Positions 16,961 through 24,137 of a stretch of DNA of 24,155 bases are shown in pieces; position 1 is the stretch's first letter, and the number at the start of each line of letters is the position of its first letter. A program made the position numbers and the translations under genes. This DNA comes from an uncultured Collinsella sp. (lineage in GTDB: Bacteria > Actinomycetota > Coriobacteriia > Coriobacteriales > Coriobacteriaceae), in contig CATYZK010000030.1 in the NCBI GenBank assembly GCA_958415665.1, forward strand, positions 1-24,155, in the 5' to 3' direction. The notes under the pieces are model-generated. The model was not told the DNA's origin and did no database searches. It saw nothing but the letters and a program-made list of their open reading frames with translations.

Positions 16961-18979
16961 TTAACCCATTTTGACGGCGAGCACGAGGAACACCACGAGC
17001 GCCGCGACGATGTAGCAGATATAGATGCTGTAGTTGCCACCCTCGAGCTTGGTCGCGAGGTCGGCGAGCTTCTCGACACCCTTATGCGGGGCATCGACGA
17101 GAACCTTGTCGGGCACGGGCTCCACGGCCTCGGCCACGCCGGTGAGCTTCTGGAAGAAGTGGGCGATGGACCAGCAGATGGCCGTGCAGCGGTCGCGCAG
17201 CGTGTAGAGGGGCTGCATAAACCAAGAGACCTCGGAGGCAAAGGTCGTGGCGACGACGGGCATATGCTCGTTGGGAGCATAGCCGCATGCCCACGGCTGG
17301 GACTTCTGCACCTTGCCGACCGTCTTGAGCTTGCGATAGCCGCAGGCAAGGCCGACGAGCACCACGAGCGCGATGGCGATCGCGGGCGTGGAGGTGGCAG
17401 CGCCGGAGTACTGGTTCATGAGCTCCATGCCCTCGGCGGCAAACACGCCGCCGTACGGATGCAGCACGGACGCGGCGACATCGACCAGCACGGGCGCGAT
17501 CACGGGAGCGCCAATGCCCAGCACGACGCAGATGGCCGCGAGCAGACCCTGCGCAAACACCATGGGGGCGGGAACCTCCTTGGCATTGGCCGCGGCCTCG
17601 GAGCGGGGTGCGGAGGCAAAGGAGACGCCGTAGGCCTTGACGAAGCACGTGACAGCCAGCGCGCCGGTAATGGCGAGCGCGACGGCAGCGAACACGGCCA
17701 CGATCATGACGGCCTTGTCGCCCTGCATGGCGGCGTTAAACAGCGACTGGTAGGTAAACCACTCGGACACAAAGCCGTTGAAGGGCGGGATGGCCGAGAT
17801 GGCAAGCGCGCCGACGAGGAAGCAGATGGCCGTTGCCGGCATACGACGGAACAGGCCGCCCATCTTCTCCATATTGCGCGTACCCGTGGAGTACAGCAGC
17901 GCACCGGCGCCCAGGAACAGCTCGCCCTTAAACATCGCGTGGTTAAACGTGTGGTAGAGGGCGGCCATCAGAGCCAGGACGGCGATGCCGACCGAGTTGA
18001 GCGCCATGGCGGCCATGGAGGCGCCGACGCCGAGCAGAATGATGCCGATGTTCTCGACGGAGTGATAGGCCAGCAGGCGCTTGATGTCATGCTCCTGCAG
18101 GGCGAAGGCCACGCCGAGGACCGACGAGATCGCACCGAAGACCATGACCATAAGGCCCCACCAGACCTGAACGCCCGAGGCGGAAAGCAGGTCGAGACCA
18201 ACCTTGAGGATGCCGAAGATACCGATCTTGATCATGCCGCCGGACATGAGGGCACTCACGTTGGACGGCGCCTCGGGATGTGCCTTGGGCAGCCAGCCGT
18301 GCAGCGGGATGATACCGGCCTTGGCGCCAAAGCCAAAGAAGGCGAGCACAAAGCACACGGATGCGACCGCGGGGCTAAACTGCGTGGCGCGGAAATCCGC
18401 AAAGGCAAACGAGCCGCCGGCGAAGTTGGTCATGGTGAGGAAGCTCGCCATGATGAGCACAAAGCCCACATGCGCGATCACAAAGTAGAGCCAACCGCCA
18501 TGGATGGAGTTCTCGTTCTCCTCGATCACGACGAGGAAGTACGAAGTAAGCGACATGAGCTCAAAGGCGACCAGGAACCAAAACACGTTGTCGGCGGTGA
18601 TGACGAGCATCATGGACGCCACGAAGGTGTTAAAGAAGAAGCCGGCGCGGCCCTTTTTGCCCGGGTACTCATCAAAGTAGTTGAGACCGTAGATCGAACC
18701 GGCAAACGCGAGCACCGAGATGAGCGCCACGAACAGGCCGGACAGCTGATTGAGCAGCAGCTGGAAATGGGCAAACGGGAAGAACACGATGGTGTCGACC
18801 GACGTGACATCGCCCAGCACGGCCTGGATACCGGCCACAAACGAAAGCACCGCGGCGACGGCGCCGATAAGGCAGCCGGCGGTCTTGGCGGCGTTATCGG
18901 CCTTGATTAGCAGAACCGAGGCGAGCGCACCGATGCACGAGACGGCAAGCGATGCGATAAACAGCGTCATGCTATCCAT
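16961..18979 (-). CDS. hyfB: Antiporter-like membrane subunit HyfB/HycC
   Basis: A 672-residue membrane protein, the same length as E. coli HyfB, of the NuoL family. About 15-16 membrane segments with a long C-terminal part (about 540-650, 'QPWACGYAPNEHMPVVATTF') typical of HycC/HyfB, and a final hydrophobic helix ('YICYIVAALVVFLVLAV'). Proton-channel residues: Glu140 in 'LVAFELMSLTSYFLVV', Lys220 in 'GFGAKAGIIPLHGWLPKAHPEAPSN' (quoted in part) and a helix-8 lysine in 'YHTFNHAMFKGELFLG'. Its start overlaps the hyfA stop by 8 nt, with GGAG 8 nt before the ATG. Confidence 0.95.
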   Translation of the reverse strand: MDSMTLFIASLAVSCIGALASVLLIKADNAAKTAGCLIGAVAAVLSFVAGIQAVLGDVTSVDTIVFFPFAHFQLLLNQLSGLFVALISVLAFAGSIYGLNYFDEYPGKKGRAGFFFNTFVASMMLVITADNVFWFLVAFELMSLTSYFLVVIEENENSIHGGWLYFVIAHVGFVLIMASFLTMTNFAGGSFAFADFRATQFSPAVASVCFVLAFFGFGAKAGIIPLHGWLPKAHPEAPSNVSALMSGGMIKIGIFGILKVGLDLLSASGVQVWWGLMVMVFGAISSVLGVAFALQEHDIKRLLAYHSVENIGIILLGVGASMAAMALNSVGIAVLALMAALYHTFNHAMFKGELFLGAGALLYSTGTRNMEKMGGLFRRMPATAICFLVGALAISAIPPFNGFVSEWFTYQSLFNAAMQGDKAVMIVAVFAAVALAITGALAVTCFVKAYGVSFASAPRSEAAANAKEVPAPMVFAQGLLAAICVVLGIGAPVIAPVLVDVAASVLHPYGGVFAAEGMELMNQYSGAATSTPAIAIALVVLVGLACGYRKLKTVGKVQKSQPWACGYAPNEHMPVVATTFASEVSWFMQPLYTLRDRCTAICWSIAHFFQKLTGVAEAVEPVPDKVLVDAPHKGVEKLADLATKLEGGNYSIYICYIVAALVVFLVLAVKMG

Positions 18980-19589
18980 TGTTTACGCTCCCTTCTGCTT
19001 TCTCGGACAGGCCCTGGGCCACAGCGGTAGCGTCGACGGCCGGACCGTTCTCGATCGAGCGCAGGCGCTTGGCCTCGTCGAGCTCGCGATCGGCCGCGCC
19101 GCCCATGACGGTCAGCGCCTTGGTGGGGCACGCCGCCACACAATGCGGGCCGTCCGGATCGAAGGCGCACAGGTCGCACTTCACAGCGCAGGTGTACTGG
19201 CCAGGAGCCCACGTAAGCAGGCTGCTCAGGGACTTAGGATACGAAGGCGTCGGGTCGCACATGCCTGCGACACCGGCGATAGACGTGCCATCGGGATGGA
19301 TGGCTCCGAAGGGGCACGCGATGGCGCACAGCCTGCACCCGATGCACTCCTGCTCCTTGACGTGGATGCGATCGCCATCGTGCTCGATGGCATTCACCGG
19401 GCAAACCTCGGCGCAGGGGGCACCCTCGCAATGGTGGCAGGCAAGGGCGGCCGAAATACCGCCGGTCTTCACGAGCGCCAGACGCGGCGTATCCTGAAGA
19501 CCCTGCATCCGGTGGGCGTCGGCACAGGCGGACTGGCATGTTCCGCAGCCGATGCACCTCTCCGGGTTGATGTCGATGAAGCGGTTCAT
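18972..19589 (-). CDS. hyfA: 4x[4Fe-4S] electron-transfer subunit HyfA/HycB
   Basis: A 205-residue polyferredoxin expected to pass electrons from formate dehydrogenase H to the hydrogenase. Four [4Fe-4S] sets are complete: Cys12/15/18/22, Cys51/54/59/63, Cys82/85/88/92 and Cys138/141/150/154. It begins 'MNRFIDINPERCIGC', like E. coli HycB/HyfA 'MNRFI'. The insert 106-135 and the tail after 160 ('GGAADRELDEAKRLRS...') are family-variable. Start at 19589 is preferred to a GTG 6 nt upstream because AAGGAAG stands at the right distance. It is the first gene after the hairpin at 19612-19646 and heads the hyf block. Confidence 0.94.
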   Translation of the reverse strand: MNRFIDINPERCIGCGTCQSACADAHRMQGLQDTPRLALVKTGGISAALACHHCEGAPCAEVCPVNAIEHDGDRIHVKEQECIGCRLCAIACPFGAIHPDGTSIAGVAGMCDPTPSYPKSLSSLLTWAPGQYTCAVKCDLCAFDPDGPHCVAACPTKALTVMGGAADRELDEAKRLRSIENGPAVDATAVAQGLSEKAEGSVNNG

Positions 19590-19611
19590 CCCCACTTCCT
19601 TTCAAAATAAC

Positions 19612-19646
19612 GGGCCGGGCTCCCGAACGTACGGGACGCCCGGCCC
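19612..19646 (-). terminator. Very stable hairpin between fdhF and hyfA (partial terminator or processing site)
   Basis: GGGCCGGGC (19612-19620) pairs with GCCCGGCCC (19638-19646), and the stem continues inward as TCCCG/CGGGA after one bulged base, giving about 14 bp. On the minus strand it is followed by GTTATTTTG, a poor U run. It may set a higher level of fdhF than hyf mRNA, stabilise the fdhF transcript end, or act as a leaky terminator. Confidence 0.75.
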
Positions 19647-19667
19647 AAAAAGCCAACGAGAACGGGA

Positions 19668-21890
19668 CTACACGATTTGATTCACGTGCGTCTCGTCGTC
19701 GAACTTGGCGGCGCCGGGCTCAACATCCTGGGGAGCGGCGGCGTCCACCAGAGCCTGCTTGAGCTCGGTGTACTGACGCTCGACCTCGCCCTCGGCCCAG
19801 ACCTGGTCGGCAATGGCGTCGACCTGGCAGGCGGAGAACTTGTCCTCGGGCGTATGCGAGACCGGGTCGACCTTGTGCATGGTCAGCTCGTTGCACTTGC
19901 CGATCCACCACTGGTAGGTCATATAGACCGTGCCCTTGTTGATACGGTCGCTCACGTCGGCGCGGCTGTATACCTGGCCGCGGCGGCTGTGAATCGAGAC
20001 GATGTCGCCGTTCTTGATGCCGCGCGCCTGGGCGTCCGCGGGATTCATGCGGACAAAGCCGGGCTCGTCGGCGAGCAGCGCCAGCGTCTTGCAGTTGCCG
20101 GTCATCGAGCGGCAGCTGTAGTGGCCGACCTCACGGACGGTGCACAGGATGAGCGGGTACTCATCGTCGGGAAGCTCGGAGGGCGCCTCCCAGTCGTGCG
20201 CCATCAGGTTGGCGCGGCCGTCCTTGGTGGTGAACTTGCCACCAGCGAACATGTCGGCCGTGCCGTGGTCGTTCACATCGGTGCTCTTGACCGGCCACTG
20301 GGCGTAACCGCCCTCGGGAGCCATCTTCTCGTAGGTTGCCCCCACAAAGTTGGGGCACAGGCTAATGCACTCGTTCCAAATCTGCTCGGTGTTGTCGTAG
20401 TGCATGGGGTAGCCCATGCGCGTGGACAGGTCCGCGAAGATCTCCCAGTCGTGACGGCACTCGCCCTTGGGCGGAACGGCCGCGTCAAAGTGCTGGAAGC
20501 TACGGTCGGACGCGGTAAAGACACCCTCGTGCTCGCCCCAAGAGGTAGCGGGCAGGATGACGTCGGCGAGCATGGTCGTCTGCGTCATAAAGATGTCCTG
20601 GCAGATGAACAGGTCCAGCTCGGAGAGCGTCTTGCGCATACCGGCCGAATCGGGCTCGGTCTGCACCGGGTCCTCGCCGTAGTTGTAGAAGCAGTGCACC
20701 TTGCCCTCGTCGACCAGGTGACCCAGGTCGGTGAGCTTGTAGCCCTCCTCCAAGGGGAGCTTTTCCTCGGGCACGCCCCAAGCCTTGGCAAACTTGGCGC
20801 GCACGGCGGGGTCGGTGACTTTTTGGTAGCCAGGGTACAGGTTGGGCAGCATGCCCATATCGCAGGAGCCCTGAACGTTGTTCTGGCCACGCACGGGCGC
20901 GAGGCCGGAGTTGGGTTTGCCGATCTGGCCGGCAATGCAGGCGATGGAGGCGATGGTGTGCACCGTCTTCAGGTTCTGCTTCTGCTGACACACGCCCATG
21001 CCCCAGCCAATGATGGCAGAAGGCTTCGCCGTGGCGTACATCTCGGCAGCTTGGTGGATCAACGCGGGCTCGACACCCGTGATGTCCTGTACGGATTCGG
21101 GAGTGTAGTTCTTGATGGCCTCCCACCACTCGTCAAAGCCGTTCGTGTGCTCGGCGACGAATTGCTTGTCGTAGAGGCCATCGTTGACCAAGCAGTTGGC
21201 AAAGGCGTTGAGGAACGCCACGTTGCAACCGTTCTTGATCGGAAGGTAGATGTCAGCGATACGCGCGGTTTCGATATGGCGCGGGTCGGCGACGATGATC
21301 TTGCAACCCTTTTCTTTGGCTCGCACGATACGCCTTGCGACGATGGGGTGCGAATCGGCAGGGTTATAGCCGAAGAGGAAAATGCAGCCCGCATCCTCCA
21401 TACCGGGGATGGAGCATGACATGCAACCTGAACCAACCGTGTCCATCAGACCGAGGACAGTAGGGCCGTGTCAAGTACGGGCGCAGTTGTCTACGCTGTG
21501 GGTGCCGATGCACGCACGCGTAAACTTCTGCATGACGTAGTTCGCCTCATTGCCGCCGCCTCGCGAAGAGCCGGTGGTCATGACGGCGTTAGGACCATAT
21601 TCGTCAATTATGGCCTGCATCTTAGATGCGGTGAAATCCAGTGCCTCGTCCCAGCTTACGCGCTCAAGATCCGCGCCCTTGGTGCGGCGGATCATCGGGT
21701 GCAGTACGCGGGGAGTCAAGATCTTGGTGTCGTTGATGAAGTCGTAGCCGCTCATGCCTTTCAGGCACAGCTCGCCCTGATTGGTGATGCCGTTGAGCGG
21801 TTCGGTACCCACGACCTGGCCGTTTTGGACCAGGAGGTTAAACTGGCAACCGGCGCCGCAATACGGGCAGATCACTTTATGCTTCTCCAT
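19668..21890 (-). CDS. fdhF: Formate dehydrogenase H, selenocysteine-containing (UGA read through at codon 140)
   Basis: A 740-residue molybdopterin formate dehydrogenase (HCOO- to CO2 + H+ + 2e-) that feeds the hydrogenase. The gene appears split by TGA at 21473-21471, but both sides are in one frame and the context 'NCART-U-HGPTVLGL' matches E. coli 'CCARV-U-HGPSVAGL', so it is a Sec codon, not a break. Sec falls at residue 140 and the [4Fe-4S] cysteines at 8, 11, 15 and 42, the same numbers as E. coli FdhF. Downstream motifs include 'FLFGYNPADSHPIVARRI', 'IIVADPRHIETARIAD', 'GWGMGVCQQKQNLKTVH', 'RGQNNVQGSCDMG' and 'TVREVGHYSCRSMTGN'. The start at 21890 follows GGAGG; an upstream ATG at 21941 is less likely. 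No signal peptide, so cytoplasmic. It lies between the HydN-like gene and hyfA. Confidence 0.96.
21436..21473 (-). promoter_or_regulatory. UGA-Sec codon and bacterial SECIS hairpin in fdhF
   Basis: Starting 11 nt past the UGA, the mRNA folds as TGTCCTC-GGTCT-GATGGACA (21459-21440): about seven pairs with an unpaired U and the apical loop GGUCU. The E. coli fdhF SECIS has the same GGUCU loop and a bulged U nearby, both contacted by SelB. The first ten bases after UGA (CACGGCCC..) also match E. coli. The bulged U can be drawn on the 3' side or as a small internal loop, unlike E. coli's 5' bulge. Confidence 0.85.
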
Positions 21891-21966
21891 GACACCCTCC
21901 TTCCTTTCTGCGCTACCGATTATTCGGTACTTGTTTGACAATCGTTGGGCTTGTTGGGTCGGCTAC

Positions 21967-22485
21967 CTACGCCTCGTTTTCAATCGTGGCGCGGGCACGC
22001 TCGGCGGTCAGCTCCGCCAGACGCTCATCGTCCACCAAGGAAAGGCCCTTGGTCGGGCAGGCCTCGGCACATGCCGGGCCGCCGGGACGGTCCACGCACA
22101 GGTCGCACTTGAGCACAAAGCTCTTGGTCTGCGACCCCACGCGCACGTCGCCCATCAAGACGGGGACCTGTGTGGTCGCCACGCTCACGGCGCCAAAGGG
22201 GCAAGCCATGACGCAGCTCTTGCAGCCGATGCAGTTGTCCTCGTTCACACCGATGCGATGGTTCTTTGGATCAAAGAACAGCGCGCCCGTGGGGCATGCC
22301 TTGGCGCACGGAGCGTCCTCGCAGTGATGGCAGGCCACCGGTGCGGAAATCTCGTAGGTGCGCGTCACGCGTAGGCGCGGTGCGGCGATGTTGCCGGGGA
22401 TGTCGTGCGCCTCGATGCACGCCGCCATACAGGTTTGACACCCAATGCAGCGCGAAGAATCGGCGACGACTCGTTTATTGCCCAT
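21967..22485 (-). CDS. hydN: 4x[4Fe-4S] protein, HydN/HycB type
   Basis: A 172-residue polyferredoxin encoded just before fdhF. Four [4Fe-4S] sets: Cys13/16/19/23, Cys52/55/60/64, Cys85/88/91/95 and Cys127/130/139/143. Its length and 'CHHCEDAPCAKACPTGAL', 'CIGCKSCVMACPFGAV' and 'KCDLCVDRPGGPACAEACPTKGL' resemble E. coli HydN, which is also coupled to fdhF and needed for FdhF activity; HycB is a close paralogue and cannot be excluded. A second member, HyfA, is in the same cluster, so this one probably serves FdhF directly. ATG at 22485 follows GGAGGGAG by 8 nt. It is the first gene of the FHL transcript, read from the 22486-22909 regulatory region. Confidence 0.88.
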   Translation of the reverse strand: MGNKRVVADSSRCIGCQTCMAACIEAHDIPGNIAAPRLRVTRTYEISAPVACHHCEDAPCAKACPTGALFFDPKNHRIGVNEDNCIGCKSCVMACPFGAVSVATTQVPVLMGDVRVGSQTKSFVLKCDLCVDRPGGPACAEACPTKGLSLVDDERLAELTAERARATIENEA

Positions 22486-22909
22486 ATTGTTCACTCCCTC
22501 CTGAATCCCTTGTTGGAGAGGTTCTGCCGACGTTGCCCCAGGCCGCCCGTGGCCTGGCATCGGTAAATCGAGTGCCCGCGGCGAAACAGGCAATCGACGG
22601 AATTTCTCCAACGGTATACACACTGAATATACGCAGTTGCCACGGGCGAACTTGGGCATAAGCCCTGCAATACGGGTGTATTGCAGTGGTTTTGGCAGGT
22701 CGGGATTATTCTCGGTGGACTATAAAGTCGAGTGTATTACACGCGTACACACGCGAGTTTTTCGCGCGCTCCTTCTGCTGATGTATTACGCTTGTAGTAA
22801 TGTTTACACTCATTAACTTGAGTGAAATAAAGTGGTGGATATAAGATAGTCAAAAGAAAGCACAGGGCGAATTTGACCATCCGTGTTGCACTAGATAAGG
22901 GGGCTAGCG
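22486..22909. promoter_or_regulatory. Divergent intergenic region: fdhF/hyf leader and promoter, TA promoter
   Basis: No gene is seen in these 424 bases. Moving from the FHL side, 22538-22557 is a perfect 7-bp hairpin (CCAGGCC/GGCCTGG) in the hydN leader, and 22665-22686 is a 9-bp palindrome CTGCAATAC-gggt-GTATTGCAG. Copies of GYAATACA (minus strand) lie at 22677-22684, 22733-22740 and 22782-22789. ATTAC/GTAAT arms stand at 22785-22801. The minus-strand promoter is not certain; TATAGT near 22721-22726 is a possible -10 without a good -35. The base composition falls toward AT around 22780-22860, as expected of divergent promoters. Confidence 0.6.
22807..22845 (+). promoter_or_regulatory. Candidate promoter and operator of the toxin-antitoxin pair
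   Basis: TTGAGT (22818-22823) and TATAAG (22840-22845) are 16 bp apart and read toward the antitoxin. A palindrome CACTCA-ttaact-TGAGTG (22807-22824) overlaps the -35. Antitoxins of the RelB type usually repress their own promoter, so this palindrome is a natural operator candidate. Confidence 0.5.
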
Positions 22910-23233
22910 ATGTCATCGACTCAAAAACGAGCCATCCTACAGGTGCGCATTCGCGAAGAGGACAAACAGCATGCCGAGCGTCTCTACGACGCCATGGGCA
23001 CATCGCTTGCCGAGGCCGTTCGCCTTTTTGTTTCGCAGAGCATCCTCATGCGCAAACTGCCTTTTCAGCCGATCGCCGTGCGCTCAAAGGATGGCACGGC
23101 TGCCTACGGAGTGCTTAAGGCTTACGGGGACCCCAATCGCCGGTCCGAGGAACGCAACGCCTGGATTGAATATCTCGCCGCAGAAAGCGACGATTCGATC
23201 TTGGGTCCCGAGGAAGTAGACATCCATGAGTAG
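22910..23233 (+). CDS. RelB/DinJ-family antitoxin
   Basis: A 107-residue protein. Residues about 8-55 look like the ribbon-helix-helix part of the RelB/DinJ family: 'AILQVRIREEDKQHAERLYDAMGTSLAEAVRLFVSQSILMRKLPF' (in two parts), with the 'GTSLAEAVRLFVSQ' helix and 'LPF' ending that mark the family. The acidic C-terminal half ('EYLAAESDDSILGPEEVDIHE') would bind and block the toxin. A GGGGG ribosome site lies 8 nt before the ATG. Its stop overlaps the next gene by 8 nt, so the pair is translationally coupled. It is the first plus-strand gene and diverges from the FHL block. Confidence 0.82.
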   Translation: MSSTQKRAILQVRIREEDKQHAERLYDAMGTSLAEAVRLFVSQSILMRKLPFQPIAVRSKDGTAAYGVLKAYGDPNRRSEERNAWIEYLAAESDDSILGPEEVDIHE

Positions 23234-23702
23234 CACCATCATCGACGAGACCGTTATCCTACGCTACCTGCTTAACGACGACGAGGTCCTGTCGCCGCGC
23301 GCCGCCAAGGTTATCGCCACGCGCACCACCCGCGCCTACCCCGAGATCATCACCCGTGTCGCCGTCACGCTGCGCGATGTCTACAAGGTCCCCCGCCCCA
23401 AAATCACGGCGGCGCTGACCAGGTTGCTCGACGACGTCATGGTCGACGAGCCCACCGTTGTCGCCTTTGCCATCAAGCTGTTTGGCAGGACACATATGGA
23501 CTTTAGCGACTGCCTGCTCGCAGCCCGCACCGCTATCTACAACGACGACGTCGTGAGTTTTGGCAAGCCCATCATCCAAGGCATGATCGACTACCGCCGC
23601 AACCGCATCAACGCAGCCGAAGCCCGCGAACGCGCCACCGATGCCCGCAGCCGCAGCACCGACGCCACCATCGACAAGCTCCGCCACCAAAATCGTCACT
23701 AA
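23226..23702 (+). CDS. PIN-domain (VapC-like) toxin with altered active-site residues
   Basis: A 158-residue protein whose first 120 residues fit a PIN ribonuclease fold: 'IIDETVILRYLLNDDEVLSPRAAKVI' (N-terminal strand with Asp7, read in two parts), 'ITRVAVTLRDVYKVPR' (42-57), 'MDFSDCLLAA' (91-100, Asp92 and Asp95) and 'VVSFGKPI' (109-116). Two usual acidic positions seem lost by eye: the Glu of the 'ElvwvLr' helix is Arg44, and the Asp of 'vvTFDk' is Gly113. Such proteins normally cut RNA with Mg2+; this one may be weak, altered or inactive. The tail after 125 is very basic and alanine-rich ('NRINAAEARERATDARSR'), longer than typical VapC (about 130-140). It overlaps the antitoxin gene. Pairing of a RelB/DinJ antitoxin with a PIN partner is less usual than with RelE/YafQ. 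Confidence 0.75.
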   Translation: MSSTIIDETVILRYLLNDDEVLSPRAAKVIATRTTRAYPEIITRVAVTLRDVYKVPRPKITAALTRLLDDVMVDEPTVVAFAIKLFGRTHMDFSDCLLAARTAIYNDDVVSFGKPIIQGMIDYRRNRINAAEARERATDARSRSTDATIDKLRHQNRH

Positions 23703-23924
23703 TGCGACGGAGGGACAGTCCCTTTGCTACATTCGCCATCCTTGTCGAACCGTCACCAACATTTTTCGAGTTATGCGGTCCATTCGGCAAATCCCAAGTG
23801 GAATACACCGTAACAACTTGAGCGTTTATGTCCCACTTTGGGCTTTTATATGTCTACTTGCACAGCAACTTCACAGAATCAAACACCAAAATAGACGCAG
23901 GTGATCCTAAGCCGGCATCCTTAA

Positions 23925-24011
23925 TCATGAAAAGGCTTCCATGTGACCGCACAACTCGATTTTTGTTGGTGAGCAGAATGCGCAACTGGAAAACGCGCCA
24001 AAATCGGCCAT
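23925..24011 (-). CDS. Possible 28-residue Cys-containing small ORF
   Basis: On the minus strand an ATG at 24011 opens a 28-codon frame ending in TGA, with a CAFC pair followed by 'ELCGH', i.e. CxxC...CxH spacing that could bind zinc. There is no good ribosome site (only AGG touching the ATG), so translation is doubtful. It lies inside the inverted-repeat segment. Nothing similar is recognised. Confidence 0.15.
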   Translation of the reverse strand: MADFGAFSSCAFCSPTKIELCGHMEAFS

Positions 24012-24087
24012 CCTATAAGTCAAAACCAGTCCGTATTTCTTAATTCTGCACCCAACAGGCTTGATTCCCGTCACCCGGCACGCATAT

Positions 24088-24125
24088 GAAAACGGCCCTG
24101 GTCCCCATAAGGAACCAAAGCCGTT
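24088..24125 (-). terminator. Terminator downstream of tRNA-Gly
   Basis: AACGGC (24091-24096) pairs with GCCGTT (24120-24125), and the stem continues inward as TGGTCC with GGAACCA (one bulge). On the minus strand the stem ends in GCCGTTTTC. It lies 12 nt past the tRNA 3' end, as expected for a tRNA terminator. Confidence 0.75.
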
Positions 24126-24137
24126 AAAACAATCATA

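Larger units (their letters stand above)
23703..24137. other. AT-richer intergenic stretch with inverted repeats and no convincing gene
   Basis: Base composition is clearly less GC-rich than the rest. Open frames of 60-90 codons exist but have no ribosome site or family resemblance. Visible structures: AGGGA-cag-TCCCT at 23711-23723 just past the toxin stop; imperfect arms 23964-23979 and 24043-24057 (TGTTGG..GCAGAAT type) enclosing about 63 bases; and the tRNA-linked repeat and terminator near 24065-24155. It may be a decayed element or contain an unrecognised RNA. Confidence 0.5.

Noticed and set aside
16457..18910. 817-codon plus-strand open frame opposite hyfB/hyfC
   Set aside because: Product is His/Gly/Asp-rich with no domain; it is the antisense shadow of membrane protein genes.
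21471..21473. Apparent nonsense mutation splitting fdhF into two genes
   Set aside because: The TGA is at the Sec codon position, with conserved flanks, a SECIS hairpin and selA/selB/selC in the window.
22620..22720. Sigma-54 (-24/-12) promoter for the FHL operon
   Set aside because: TGGCA-like bases occur, but no TTGC at the required 5-nt spacing was found on the minus strand.
23641..24043. Two plus-strand open frames of 87 and 71 codons
   Set aside because: No ribosome sites, no recognisable family, one overlaps the toxin gene; composition looks non-coding.
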